Positions 11,366 through 21,751 of a DNA stretch of 64,000 nt are shown here, piece by piece. Source of the stretch: Platerodrilus igneus. Its lineage: Eukaryota > Arthropoda > Insecta > Coleoptera > Lycidae. Location of the stretch: the NCBI GenBank assembly GCA_036346225.1, contig JARFIW010000999.1:5687001-5751000 (forward strand), written 5' to 3'. The notes under the pieces were generated by a model. The model was not told the origin of the DNA, searched no databases, and was given only the letters and a program-made list of their open reading frames with translations. The position numbers and the translations under genes are program-made. Numbering within the stretch: position 1 is the stretch's first letter; the number at the start of each line of letters is the position of its first letter.

Positions 11366-13210
11366 TTATTTATAAATTAACTCTAATCTTCTTGCTTTAG
11401 TCAAAAACTTTTCAATCACTAAATCATAGAAAGAGTCTTTTAATTTTAAACTGTGTAGCAGTTCTTTCTCGATTGATATTAAACTTAAGCCACTCAAACG
11501 GTGCTGACCCTGAGAACTCCTGCAGTAAGAATGAATTCGGTTTAAAGCTGAAAATGAACGTTCTACGGAGATTGTGGTACTGGGAATTGTCAAAATAAGC
11601 TCTGCCAACTTATATACTTCCTTAAGTCCAGATAATATATCGTTATTTTCCATAAACCGAACAAGTTCAAAAATGGGCTTACCTTGAAATTCGGGGCTTG
11701 TATAAATGACGCTTAGTTCACTTTTAAGAAGAACGTAATCGAATGTGGTTTCGTAAGTTAATCTTAAGGTATTTACAAGTTCATTAGGAAAATTGTTTTT
11801 GTAGTGCTCAAATTTTTGATGGAAAACAATTTTGTAAAGATTTCTAAGAAAAAAGTTGTTTCAAAATCGGTCAAAAATGATAAAAATCCTCTTGCTTTTA
11901 CAATAGCATCCGCGTCCCATTTGCTTGAGTTATTAATTAGCCACTCAAAAAACTCAACCAGTTGCTTATGATATTCGTTGATCGTATGGACTAACCGGGA
12001 TGTAAAGTTCCATCTTGTGGGGGCCACTGAGGGTAATTTTTTTTAACGAAATCTTGAAGTTTAACTGTTCTTTTGGAAGAGTGTGAAAAAAATGCCGACA
12101 GACCACTAAGGGTTTGAAAGAAAATTCTGCACTCTTTGATGTTAGACAAGCCTTGTTGTAGGACTAAGTTTAACAGATGTGCATAGCAATGTGTAAATAG
12201 AGCTTTTGGGTATGCTTCCTTAACTTGAGCCTGAAGTCCGTTTAAGTGGTCACTCATTACAAAAGCTCCGTCATATGTTTGTCCGACTAATTTGGCTCTT
12301 AAATTATATTCTTTTATAATGTTAGATATATGAGTAAATAATCCATTTGCAGTTCTGTCCGAGCTGACGTCTTTAAACCCTACAAACTGCTCACAAGGAA
12401 TACCATCCCTTACGTACCTTATTACAGTTGACAGTTGAGATTTGCGCATTACGTCTGATGTTTCGTCAAGCATAATAGATACAAAAGTAGCTGTATCAAT
12501 TTCTCTTTTTATTTCATCTAATATAACATCACTTAGTGCAATTACAATGTCATTCTGGAGAGTTGGAGAAGTACCTCGAAACACAGTTGCATTTTTTAAA
12601 TGCGAATCAAGAAGGGGATCATATTCTCTAAGGGCGTTCAAAAATTCTAAATAATTTCCTTTGTTGAAAGACGTACTCGATTCATCGTGGCCTCTCAAAG
12701 GAAGTTCTTGTTTCGATAAAAAGCAAATTGCATCTATAAGTCTTTTAAGTATGTCTCTATTTTTTTTTACTTGCTCGTTGTGTTGGTTTATGTTTGACTT
12801 GTATTGTGAATCAATCAAAACTTCAATTCGCTGTTTGCCAAACAATTTACATTTTACAAAGGAATCAACATGCGCTTGAGACCGTTCGTGCTTGTGTTGT
12901 GCAGAAGACAGGTGACTTAAACCAAAAAACTCATTTTTGGTCCACACACCATTATCATTCGAAAACAGTAAACAGAGCCAACAGAACAGTTTGTTTAATT
13001 TCGGACAGCTTGTTATCCATAGAGTCGATGTGTATTGTGACACAGAAAAATGCAGCGCGTATTCTTCCTTTTTAGTTTTATGTTTGGTTATTAATTCAAG
13101 TAAAACAGGGCAAGGTCATCCATTCTTAACAATTTCCAATTTTTCTTGAAAATCTCTTGTCGAAAACTTGTTTATTAAAAGTGCATCTATTACACATTTA
13201 TGGTTTTCCA
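11366..13210 (-). pseudogene. hAT transposase (ZMYM/TTF zinc-finger, DUF4371 type), broken
   Basis: The enzyme would excise and reinsert the element. The likely start is the ATG at 13210 (MENHKCVIDALL). Domains in order are a TTF-type zinc finger with FCWLCLLF, then a DUF4371-like region containing SIMLDETSDVMRKSQL (first catalytic Asp region) and VGQTYDGAFVMSDHLNGLQ, HCYAHLLNLVLQQ, and the C-terminal hAT dimerisation motif IPSTTISVERSFSALNRI near residue 560. Breaks are a TGA at 13116-13118 in place of the usual Arg codon before PCPVL, a frame shift near 12025 after the HCYAH region, and another near 11820. Only a few lesions are present, so decay is moderate. Homology of this subfamily to host ZMYM-like genes is known, but here the terminal repeats show it is a transposon. 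Confidence 0.88.
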
Positions 13211-14077
13211 TATTAGAAGAAACACACTATTATATTTAAACGGACTTTCAGTTCCTTAACGCAAGAAGGTGTGGTTATCTTGCAGCACAAGCGAAAGCCG
13301 AATTAATTTTACGTACTCACTTTATACTGTATATACCATTACCATAAATTGTGTTAATTCTTCACTATAAAATAACAAATTACATTAAATTAAATACACT
13401 ACACAAAATAAAATACGATGAGCCAACTAAGAAATACCACTAAAACGAAATTAAAAATAAGGGCCTTTCCGTTGAAGGTTCATTATTATTATACTACCAC
13501 TAAATTAAATTACTATTAGAAACTAATTAAAACTAGAACGCATCTTAATAAAAAAGTTCATATGTCCATTAACAAAAACGTTAAAAACACGAAGAATTGC
13601 ACGGCGTAATGGTAACAATTTGTTAGAACTGAAAACCCAGAAGTAAAATATCTAGCAGAATGAAGTGCGATACTAAAACAGCACACGAAGGTGGGATACC
13701 AACCAATGTAGGTATGTAGCTTTTAACCCTCCGAGTGAGAGCGACGTCAAACCGAAGGCAGTTCAATTGCATTTCTCCTAATGCAGTAAGATTAAGGCGT
13801 TGTGCGGTCGTGGTACCGCACACTAACCTGTTGACGAATTATATTATGAGTAATAGAGTAATACCAACACGGCGTTGGGTATTATAGCTATACCACAATT
13901 ACACTGAACCACTTTTTTTATAAATACAACTTGAGACACAATTTTGATAATACTTATATTTATCACAATTGAAAATACACATTACTTAAAATGTTAAACG
14001 TTAAACCAAATTTACTAATCTCATAATTTTTTAAGGTGTGCGGCGCACACCTAGCACACATGAAATATCCGCCACTA

Positions 14078-14085
14078 CTTACGAC
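14078..14085. repeat. hAT target-site duplication, right copy
   Basis: CTTACGAC follows the element end CCGCCACTA and matches the left copy at 9815-9822 exactly. Confidence 0.92.
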
Positions 14086-14288
14086 CGCCGTATAATGGTT
14101 TTCTCTATTGTTCCAATGTAACGGCTTGGTGAAATAAGATCGTGCACTATCCGATATAAGCCGGGTTTTCCAGTTTTACCGCGCTTCGATAAGCTAGGAT
14201 TTGCAGTTTGAATTTGTGTTAGTTGAACCATTGTTAAATTTGATTCTACAGCTTGTGCGTCAAAGTGTTTTCTACATTTATTCCTCAC
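14079..14288 (-). CDS. Hypothetical 69-residue ORF in U1
   Basis: An open frame begins MRNKCRKHFDAQ and ends RRS-stop within the hAT target site. Its composition (charged, with few stretches of one residue) looks more protein-like than the surrounding frames, but I recognise no family. It lies in the unidentified U1 insertion and may be a fragment of a transposon protein. It could equally be chance. Confidence 0.2.
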   Translation of the reverse strand: MRNKCRKHFDAQAVESNLTMVQLTQIQTANPSLSKRGKTGKPGLYRIVHDLISPSRYIGTIEKTIIRRS

Positions 14289-14299
14289 CGTATTTCAAA

Positions 14300-15180
14300 A
14301 GCAATGCACGTTGGTTTTTTTCTGTTCGGCAACTAGGAGGTGTCTTGCGTGTATTGGTGAGTCTCCCCGCGTGTACCCATTCTAATCACATTCTCTTTTT
14401 AGCTATTTTTAGCTGGAGGCCAAATGGGTTCTTTCTTTATGTAGAACAACTGCTTTTGCCTGTAGACCAACTACTTTTGTCCGTAGACCGCGGCTGCAAT
14501 TATGGTAGCAGAGTAAATGTATGCTGACGACCATGGCGTTCCTGCGTTGACTCACCCCCGATGCATGACAAGCTAAGTATCTCGTTTTCTTTTGTGTGTC
14601 AATGGAATATTCCGTATCAAGGTTTGGTGTAGAAACGTGATATCGGAAAACTATTGTTTGTGGCCGTTAATCGATACTATCGCTCTAGAGGTGCGATGTA
14701 CTATTTTTAAAGATGTGTGCCAAAAGAATGCACATGTTTATTACATTCTCAAATTCAGATTTGCTCATCCAGTGGCTTACCATACGTATTAGACTGGCGC
14801 CTACTTCACTAATTAGTTATTTTACAAAAATTATTAGGTGAAATTTTAAGAACGTTTGACAAAATCTCTCACATGTTAATTCTTTCCTACTAATTAGTTA
14901 CTTTATAACAAGTAATTGTAAAATTGTTTTTAGTTGCTACTGATTAATTTTATTTTGTGTAAATACGAGATACGCATTTCGTATCTAGATTTCTTAATTG
15001 CCTGTATAATATAATTGTTTGTTGTAGAATAGTAATGCTTAATTTATTTTCTGTTTGCACAGAAGTCTTTATTAATTTTTTTGTGTTAATAGATAATCGT
15101 GGGCGGTGTGTTTTTTTTGTTTCTTTTTGGTATGTAGACGAATTCCCCCCACTTTCCGCGTTGGATAGTTAGCCTGGTAT
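14300..15180. other. U1 right part, no gene recognised
   Basis: This region is AT-rich. A 21-bp unit GTAGA(A/C)CAACT(G/A)CTTTTG is repeated about 2.5 times at 14440-14492. Two diverged copies of CTAATTAGTTA-TTTA occur near 14806 and 14890. Open frames here are short and unconvincing. Confidence 0.4.
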
Positions 15181-15212
15181 TTACTTTTCTTCTGGCTACG
15201 TCTAGGTACGTA

Positions 15213-15436
15213 GCACATGGGTCTGGCATAAGAAGCATGTTAGTCGTATAAACGGTGCAGGAATGAGGTTCTTAAGAAGTGTGTGCGGAAAAACATTGAG
15301 AGACAAAGTGCTAAACGAGTGGACAAGAGCAAAGTGTGGGGTGCAAGTGATCCTTAAGGAGCTGAGGGAGCGAGGTACGCTTAGATGGTTTGGACATGTG
15401 AAAAAAATGAATGAGGATAGACTTACCAAAAGTATA
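15213..15436 (+). pseudogene. LINE C-terminal segment, second part
   Basis: The frame reads SRINGAGMRFLRSVCGKT, then NEWTRAKCGV and RWFGHVKKMNEDRLTKSI. This is the usual C-terminus of LINE reverse transcriptases (...AEMRFLR+V.G.T+.D...NE.IR...GV...RWFGHV.RM...RL...I). It continues the LINE interrupted at 9533. The frame runs directly into the fold-back element at a TA. Confidence 0.85.
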
Positions 15437-16295
15437 CAGGGTGTTTTTTTTAAGTAGGAGGCCACCTGTATATGGAAGACCAATGGTAGAAGGAAGCTGA
15501 AAATTTGCACTAGGAGGTTATCGAATGTGCCCTACACGTCTAAAATAGTTTCGATACGTTAGCACTTCCGCTTATACCGGAAGTCGGTATTACTATCGTT
15601 ATTTTAAATAGAACACACTGTATATTTATGCATTTTTGAATTCCTTGTCGAATTTTATGTAAACTTTTATAACACAACCATATCTCTATCTAATGCCGTT
15701 TTCGAGATATTTTGATTTTTAGTAGATTTTTGACATTTGCACGCTGTCACATAAATTGGAATAACTAGAAATTTAACGAACTTACAAAATTGTTTTTTTG
15801 CAATCACATTCATAATACTTGATATTATTTCTACGTGCAAAGAGAATTTGATTGCAATGTACAGGGTGCTAGAAAATTTATTTTATAATTTGACTAATAA
15901 AATGTCAAATATTCCGTTTTTTTTAAATGAAACCTACCATATTTTGTTATATTAATCGATTCTATGGAAAAAAATACCTTAGGTATATAATTACAACAAT
16001 CCATTTATTGTAAGCCGTTTTTGAGTTATTTGCATTAAAAGAGCAAATGCACTAGTTCAGTAACCTAATAACATTTGCTACTATCAAGTAGCTTTTGTCC
16101 GATACATTAACAAAAGAATAATTGGTTATTTTTACGAAACGTTAAATGTAGATAATTCTACGCAGATTGCAATTCCCGTACTGTAGTTATTTATGAGGGT
16201 TAATCGAAACTTTACAAATCAAGAAATGATAATTATTTATGGCGAATGCAACAGAATTCTTCAAAGAACTTGCGATGTCTTTCATCAAAAATTTC
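15437..16295. repeat. Left inverted arm of the fold-back element
   Basis: This arm is the inverted copy of 17300-18160 with only scattered substitutions and a 9-bp deletion near 16223. It contains the transposase start codon at 16193. Its outer 184 bp (15437-15620) begins CAGGGTGTT and ends AACACACTG, flanked by TA, so it resembles a small MITE on its own. Confidence 0.85.
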
Positions 16296-17093
16296 CTGAA
16301 AAGCCAGCGCCGAATGTTAGGCTTCTTGAAAACTGTGCGAATAATGGATCATTTATTGCAAAGAAGAACAGGACTAGCACCGTGACGGAGGAAGTAATTG
16401 GAGTTACTAATGTATTGGCATATTTTCATGCAGCAGAGCTTAACTAAATAATGCTGTACAGGATATAGGAATGAGCCGTAGTTCCATATACAATATTTTG
16501 AAAGCAAATAATTTTAAAAGTTGGTCACTTTATCCTGTTCAGCACCTTAAGGAAACCGATTTCGAAAGAAAGATGTTGTTTTGCGAATTTGTATTACTTA
16601 GAACGCAAGAGGATAAACAGTTTTGAAAAATATTATTTGGAGCGATGAAGCAAAGTCTACGAAAAACAGAGTGTTTAACCGACATAATTCACACCATTGT
16701 TCTACAGAAAATCCTAAACAAGCATACATAACAAATTTTCAGGAAAGATGGTCTTTTAACGTTTATTGTGCTATTAGAGATTCGCGAATTGTATGTGTAG
16801 TGTTTTACCAGGAAAATTTAAACGGTAAAGTACATATTGTTTTAGTAATTCTTTTCTTCTCGATGAACACTTTTACAGGGGAACGATATTTAGAAATTGG
16901 ATTTTTTCTATGGGGTATGTAAAGATACGGTCTTCTCCTACGCTCCTACTACTGAGGAAGATTGCAAAGACGAGTATTAAATGCTCTAAATTCTTTAACT
17001 CCAGAGCAAATACAAAAGGCAACAAATGAAGAGTTTAAAAGACGCATTTTAAAATGCTTGTATCAAAATGGCCGCCAAATAGAACATTTATAA
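16193..17093 (+). pseudogene. Tc1/mariner-superfamily transposase, internally deleted and broken
   Basis: The N-terminus (MRVNRNFTNQ, IIIYGECNR, HQKFPEKPAPNVR) is the helix-turn-helix found in insect mariner-like transposases with a DUF4817-type domain. NIIWSDEAKSTKN near 16630 carries the first catalytic Asp. RHNSHHCSTENP and QERWSFNVYCAI follow. The C-terminus near 17000-17093 reads LNSLTPEQIQKATNEEFKRR and ends IEHL-stop. The central part holding the second and third catalytic residues is missing or unreadable after YLEI (about 16900). Stops at 16445 and near 16625 break it further. Confidence 0.8.
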
Positions 17094-17299
17094 ACAACCT
17101 CTTATGTTTTTATTTATTTTTCTTTAGGTAAAATATTGTTAGATGAAATACATTGTTCCATGTTTGTGTAGATTTTATACATTATTTTTCAAAAAATGTT
17201 CTTACGCTGCCATTTTTGGCAACTAAAATGTGCAAAAGCATTTCCTGCTTTCTAAGTACTAAGATATTAATTCCATAGAATTGATTAATATAACAAAAT

Positions 17300-18160
17300 A
17301 TTTGATGAAAAATATCGCCAGTTCTTCGAAGAAATCTATTACATTCGCCATAAATAATTATCATTTTGAGATAATCTTGATTTGTAAAGTTTCGATTAAC
17401 CCTCATAAATAACTACAGTACGGAAATTGCAATCTGCGTAGAATTATCTACATTTGACGTTTCGTAAAAATAACCAATTATTCTTTTGTTAATGTATCGG
17501 ACAAAAGCTACTTGATAGTAGCAAATGTTATTATGTTACTGAACTAGTGCATTTGCTCTTTTAATGCAAATAACTCAAAAACGGCTTACAATAAATGGAT
17601 TGTTGTAATTACATACCTAAGGTATTTTTTTCCATAGAATCGATTAATATAACAAAATATGGTAGGTTCCATTTAAAAAACGGAATATTTGACATTTGAT
17701 TAGTCAAATTATAAAATGAATTTTCTAGCACCCTGTACATTGTAATCAGATTTTCTTTGCACGTAGAAATAATATCAAGTATTATGAATGTGATTGCAAA
17801 AAAACAATTTTGTAAATTCGTTCAATTTCTAGTTATTCCAATTTATGTGACAGCGTGTAAATGTCAAAAATCTACTAAAAGTCAAAATATCTCGAAAACG
17901 GCATTAGATAGAGGTATGGTTGTGTTATAAAAGTTCACATAAAATTCGACAAGGAATTCGAAAATGCATAAATATACAGGGTGTTCTATTTAAAATAACG
18001 ATAGTAATACCTACTTCCGGTATAACCGGAAGTGCTAACGTATCGAAACTATTTTAGACGTGTAGGGCACATTGCATAACCTCCTAGTGCAAATTTTCAG
18101 CTGCTTTCTACCATTGGTCTTCCATATACAGGTGACCTCCCACTTAAAAAAAACACCCTG
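17300..18160. repeat. Right inverted arm of the fold-back element
   Basis: This arm is the inverted partner of 15437-16295. On the - strand it repeats the start of the transposase (MRVNRNFTNQDYLKMIIIYG, from 17406) and keeps a few codons that the left arm has lost. No full-length gene is possible from this side. Confidence 0.85.
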
Positions 18161-18162
18161 TA

Positions 18163-18665
18163 TATGCAAGCAAGATGACTGGTAGAGCTGAAAGGGGCAG
18201 ACCTTACATATGATTTTCCAATGCTCCACTCGAAGATACTACATTGGACCTTGTCGGGATTTGAACCCGGGACCTTGGGCGTAGTAGTCATACACATACC
18301 GCAAAGGGCAGACCGTGCATTTATATTTCCAATGCTCCACCAGAAGGTACTACATTGGCCAGGGGGCGAGTTTTTTGTTGCCTGGAAATTTAGAATTTTG
18401 CCGAACCCTTGTCGTTCCAGGCAAGGTAGGGATCTTTAACGTGCGTGACAACACTCACACACGGGACCTCCATTTAACCTCTCATCCGAACGAGGGCGTA
18501 ATATTTGTGAAAAATGCTCACCTGCCATTTTTCAAGCAGTCGGCCGTGTCAGGATTTGAACCCAGGACCTTGGGATCCGTAGTCTTACGCTTACTACATT
18601 GATCCACGGCGACGCCTGCAAAGGGCAGACCACGTAAAAGATGGTTAGAAGTAGTAGAATATTGT
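18163..18665 (+). pseudogene. LINE C-terminus, last part, interrupted by SINE pair
   Basis: After the fold-back element the LINE frame resumes as YASKMTGRAERGRP (18163-18204). It is interrupted by two SINE copies and resumes again as KGRPRKRWLEVVEY (about 18618-18660). The target duplication of the SINEs falls in the codons for the RGRP motif. This confirms one LINE spanning 7.44-18.66 kb before the insertions. Confidence 0.8.
18204..18617 (-). mobile_element. Tandem pair of tRNA-derived SINEs (A pair)
   Basis: Copy 1 (about 18204-18300) has lost its middle; copy 2 (about 18315-18617) is nearly full length (about 300 bp). On the - strand each starts with a tRNA-like head. The B-box region appears on the + strand as GGATTTGAACCCGGGACC. 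Three copies of the target G(A/C)AAAGGG(G)CAGACC lie before, between and after the two SINEs (18190, 18301, 18618). Confidence 0.85.
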
Positions 18666-18920
18666 GAGTATCAAGGTTACGTGCCTATCACATCCTACCA
18701 GTTAAAAATATACAGTGACGTATGTGTATTATCACTATTTCTGCGAAAGCGACTTTTTTTTATACTTACCTTTTTGATCTCTTCCTACTGTCTGATTAAA
18801 ATGTTTTTGTGTAGCTGTTTCCAACTGTATCTTATTCACTTTTTCAAGGGGATTCTGAATACTGAGCACATCAAAAGTTCACATATCAATAATTTGAGTT
18901 TCTGTACCAAATAATGAGGT
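18666..18920. other. Intervening AT-rich sequence, no gene
   Basis: The LINE 3' end and the junction back into the BEL/Pao element should lie here. The exact junction and poly-A or simple-repeat tail were not resolved. Confidence 0.35.
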
Positions 18921-18929
18921 AACAGTCAT

Positions 18930-20674
18930 ACTTGTTCTACCTACAGGAGTTTTCAACGGTATTTTTTCCATTATAGTGCAGCGTAGTGTTGCTTCAATTG
19001 CAACCAAACTACAACTTAGAGTATAGCGATTAAACAATTTCCAGAAACACTGACTTTAATTAACATGTCGATAGACCCATTTTGATCATCGTTTAAATGA
19101 ACACCTTTAGCAAAAAGATAATTTATCCAAGGACTTTCGCAAATAGATGATATGGAAGCACAAATTACAGGTTGATACAGAACTTCCAAATTACATGTGT
19201 AAACAATGAAAATATTTTTATCTCACCTGGTATCTATGATGAGTAACAGGTATAAAGCTTTCTTGACCTAATGATAAATATGCAAGCTGATTAACTAGTT
19301 TATGAATTACATATGACTTTTACGAACCGGTATCTATTAAAATATGTACAAAATATCCACCTTTTGGCCCTGGTGTCCAAATTTTTAACGTCCGTAACAT
19401 AACCCCTGCATATGTATGATTCGACAAAATTTTTCCACTAGAGCACTGGGATTTTCGGACTTGACAACATTGTATTCCTTTTGTTCTTTTTGTTCTACTA
19501 ACTTCTGACACAACAACAACAACATGTTTTTCACCACACAAAATACATTCGATATTCTAACAGCATTTATTAGATATGTGACCAAGATTCAGGCACAAAA
19601 AAACGCTTTTTTTGGTGCTGCTTCGATTTGACAGACATTGTTACTGGCTTTGAACAGTATTTGGTTCTATACAAAGAATTGCAAAAAATGCAGCCAACAT
19701 TACGATAAAATTTATCAAACCTGCCATAGTAAGTACCTCTTATAAGTCGTTCTCAGATTTATATAAAACAGGCAGTGTACAGTTACTTTTTATTCCAACT
19801 CCAGCAACTGCTAGTGTTATACGCTCTTTGTTTTCTACCTTTTTCTGTAAGAAATTCATTATATTTGATTACTAATCTTTCAAGTTACCTTTTCTATCAC
19901 AATCAATAGATCTTTGCTAAACCCTTAATGTATCCTCTGGTAGGCATGATTCTACAAATGGGTAAGTTCCAGTGGCATATTTTTCAGACGTGACGTTAAG
20001 AGTTTCCACAGCACACAATTAACATTTCATATTATATCATATAACATTGAAAGACCAACCTTTTTGTTAAAGTTCTGCAATATAAACTTTAAGACCTCTC
20101 TTACATACAGCTCCACTAACAAATCATCTCTTCTGGAATGAGTCTTCAAACCCTGAATCACGCTTTTATAATTTTCTGTGGTGGGTGGAAAAGTTTCTAC
20201 TAAGACCCTGCACGAGACACTAGCACTGTTGCTTATACTACATATTGGAAATTACCAGTCTGCGATATCATCTCCCTTGTTAATTTTTTCAAACTGGGAC
20301 CAAAACGGCAACCAATCTTTTACACTATCTCCAAATCTTTTTAATTCGATAGAAGGCAACTTAAATCTACGCTTTCTATCTGAATCTGAAGATAATATTA
20401 CTGACCCTGTATTGATTTTCTCGACGTTAACATTCATCCTACGAAAATCTTTCGATACTCATCACAATCATCTACCTCATTTTGCGATCCAGTTTCATCC
20501 ATTCCACTTTCAATCAACAAATCATAAAGTTAAGTGTCTAAATTACACAATTCTTCATATTTTTCTGTTAAAACTCATTCACATTATTTCCATGTTGATT
20601 AATCTTTTTAATTGATTAAACAACTTTGTGAAATATGTTTTTACAGAAGATCTGTTTTTCTTACACTTTTCCAT
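18930..20674 (-). pseudogene. BEL/Pao gag and aspartic protease region, broken
   Basis: From the right, a start codon at 20674 (MEKCKKNRSSVKTYF) just inside the LTR opens a gag-like frame. Around 20340 it contains LPSIELKRFGDSVKDWLPFWSQFEKI, split here as the DUF1759-type gag block ..LP.IEL..F.G....W..FW..FE. The protease active site is at 19320-19350 as FVHILIDTGS, preceded by LRTLKIWTPG. Stops and shifts occur throughout. Between 18.93 and 19.32 kb only a weak match to the start of pol is seen. Confidence 0.72.
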
Positions 20675-20698
20675 ATTGAATATTACAACACCAGGTCC

Positions 20699-20900
20699 TG
20701 TCACGGTAATCAAATGTTAGAAATAGACTTGCATTGTATTTAATTTATTAGTAGAAGAAAGATTGATGCAAATAAACATTTGTATTAAACTCAAAAACAC
20801 AATACAGATCATTTAAAAATATTACAAAAAAATAGACTGAACTATGACAGACTCCAAAACAAAACTGACAGTGCATAAAACTAGTGTACGGGTCAATGGG
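20699..20900 (-). repeat. Right (5') LTR of the BEL/Pao element
   Basis: The internal border TGTCACGG (LTR end ACA on the - strand) lies 25 bp upstream of the gag start at 20674, leaving room for a primer-binding site that begins GGACCTGGTGTTG on that strand. It aligns with the left LTR at 621 through AAATAAACA, ATTAAACTCAAAAACAC and CTGAACTATGACAGA. The outer border is unclear. Confidence 0.6.
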
Positions 20901-21612
20901 TGTTTCATACTAATTAATTTATGTATAAAAATCACTTACATTTTCCACCATTACTTGTCTGAGTGAACTGTGTTCCAATTATACTATTACACATAGGGCG
21001 GTCCTTTGCTTTTTTAAATTGTTCACAACATTTGACACTACAGCATCAAACCACTGTTAATATTACGATACCGGCTTTATCGACTATACGGGCAAGTCAG
21101 CAGACACGTGCGGTCAGTTACAAAGTTTGTTTACAACTGCCCATTTTACAAAGAAAACAAGTGAAGGTAGAAATTAGGATTGATATTAATAAGGCATTTG
21201 TGAATGCGCTTAACAACTAGCTAACTGCTTTTTTTTAAATATAAGAAGTGAATGTGTTTTTACAAATACATTATAATCGAGGAGTTTTAATTAAAAATTT
21301 TTGGGTTAGGACCCTTTTAAATGCCCCTCATCTTATTTGACGTGTTTTTAAATTTTAAAATAAATAATATTTTACACATTATTGAAGGGTTGCTAATTTT
21401 CAAATGAAAACACTATGAAATGACTGCATATATTGATAGCAAATTCAAAAACCACAGAATTTTATGTAAATTTCTGGGTTAAAATAATATTCGATAATTT
21501 TTTATGAAACCATGCAATTCTTTATTATAAAATCGATTGAAGCTAATTAATTTATATGCGAAGATGTTGATATCGTAAGCTATTTTCACCCAAATAATAA
21601 CTCTTATTCTAG
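20901..21612. other. AT-rich sequence upstream of the first visible MSH5 exon
   Basis: No exon or element was recognised. The 85-residue open frame at 20963-21220 has no family features. The preceding MSH5 exon, which should encode the conserved LNRC-type segment, was looked for here and not found. Confidence 0.4.
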
Positions 21613-21751
21613 GAACCTTCTGCGAATGCCCACCAACAATATAGAAGAGTTAAATAAAAGACTAAACTTTATTGAATTTGCTTTAACACCTACAAATCAA
21701 GGTTTTATTGAAGGTTTACAAGAGAACATAAGAAAACTAGTTGATGTAAAT
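21613..21751 (+). CDS. MSH5: MSH5 exon a (start of MutS core)
   Basis: The acceptor is TTATTCTAG and the donor GTAAGT. The exon starts with the last base of a split codon and ends in phase 0. It encodes LLRMPTNNIEELNKRLNFI and related core residues, matching the R-P-x-x-D/N-x-x-E-L-x-x-R-L block of MutS proteins. Confidence 0.88.

Larger units (their letters stand above)
9823..14077 (-). mobile_element. Complete hAT DNA transposon, 4255 bp
   Basis: The left end is CAGTGGCGTATTCTGG and the right end, reverse-complemented, is TAGTGGCGGATATTTC. These are short imperfect inverted repeats (AGTGGCG core), and GTGTGC occurs just inside both ends. A perfect 8-bp duplication CTTACGAC flanks the element. 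The single coding unit is a - strand transposase at 11366-13210. About 1.5 kb of non-coding sequence on the left includes an array of TATCG/CCGC motifs (10374-10680). The ends look intact, but the transposase is broken. Confidence 0.93.
9534..15212. mobile_element. Unidentified insertion U1 inside the LINE (itself split by hAT)
   Basis: The LINE frame breaks at ...ETCV (9533) and resumes at VWHKKHVSRINGAGMRFL (about 15213), so 9534-15212 was inserted. The left border reads ACATGTG and the right border ACATGGG, which could be a 7-bp target duplication with one change. Without the hAT element U1 would be about 1.4 kb. It contains a diverged duplication (9547-9660 and 9698-9799), a 69-residue - strand ORF ending at the hAT target site, and short AT-rich repeats near 14806 and 14890. 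No known transposase and no clear terminal inverted repeats were seen, so its class is open. Confidence 0.4.
15437..18160. mobile_element. Tc1/mariner-type fold-back element with ~860-bp inverted arms
   Basis: The ends are CAGGGTGTTTTTTTTAAGT and its inverse, each flanked by TA (15435-15436 and 18161-18162). The left arm (15437-16295) and right arm (about 17300-18160) are near-identical inverted copies, and each includes the start of the transposase gene. Further CAGGGTG/CACCCTG pairs at TA sites lie inside each arm (15862/17735 and, facing inward, about 15620/17977). The element may therefore be a concentric composite. It sits in the LINE between codons for TKSI and YASKMTG. Confidence 0.85.
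621..20900 (-). mobile_element. BEL/Pao LTR retrotransposon remnant, split by later insertions
   Basis: Pieces of one BEL/Pao element occur in the correct - strand order. From right to left they are the LTR (about 20699-20900), gag and aspartic protease (19.3-20.7 kb), RNase H/Pao region (about 6.7-7.0 kb), integrase core (5.8-6.05 kb), integrase C-terminal domain (2.4-2.85 kb) and a second LTR (from 621). The two LTR-like ends share AAATAAACA, ATTAAACTCAAAAACAC and CTGAACTATGACAGA in the same order. Removing the LOA LINE (about 2.8 kb) and the second LINE block (about 11.3 kb) leaves roughly 6 kb, a normal length for BEL/Pao. All coding parts carry stops or frame shifts, so the element is dead. 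The outer LTR borders and the target duplication were not resolved. Confidence 0.75.

Noticed and set aside
15437..18160. Inverted arms as a possible CRISPR or phage-type repeat
   Set aside because: Arms are single long inverted copies with TA-flanked CAGGGTG ends and transposase fragments; no short regularly spaced direct repeats with spacers exist.
18255..18300. tRNA-like sequence with a B box on the - strand (also near 23712)
   Set aside because: It is the head of a dispersed SINE present four times with target duplications, not a functional tRNA gene; acceptor stem and anticodon arm are not well formed.
20963..21220. 85-residue frame upstream of MSH5 exon a
   Set aside because: Does not resemble the expected MSH5 segment and has no acceptor/donor in the right phase; may be chance.
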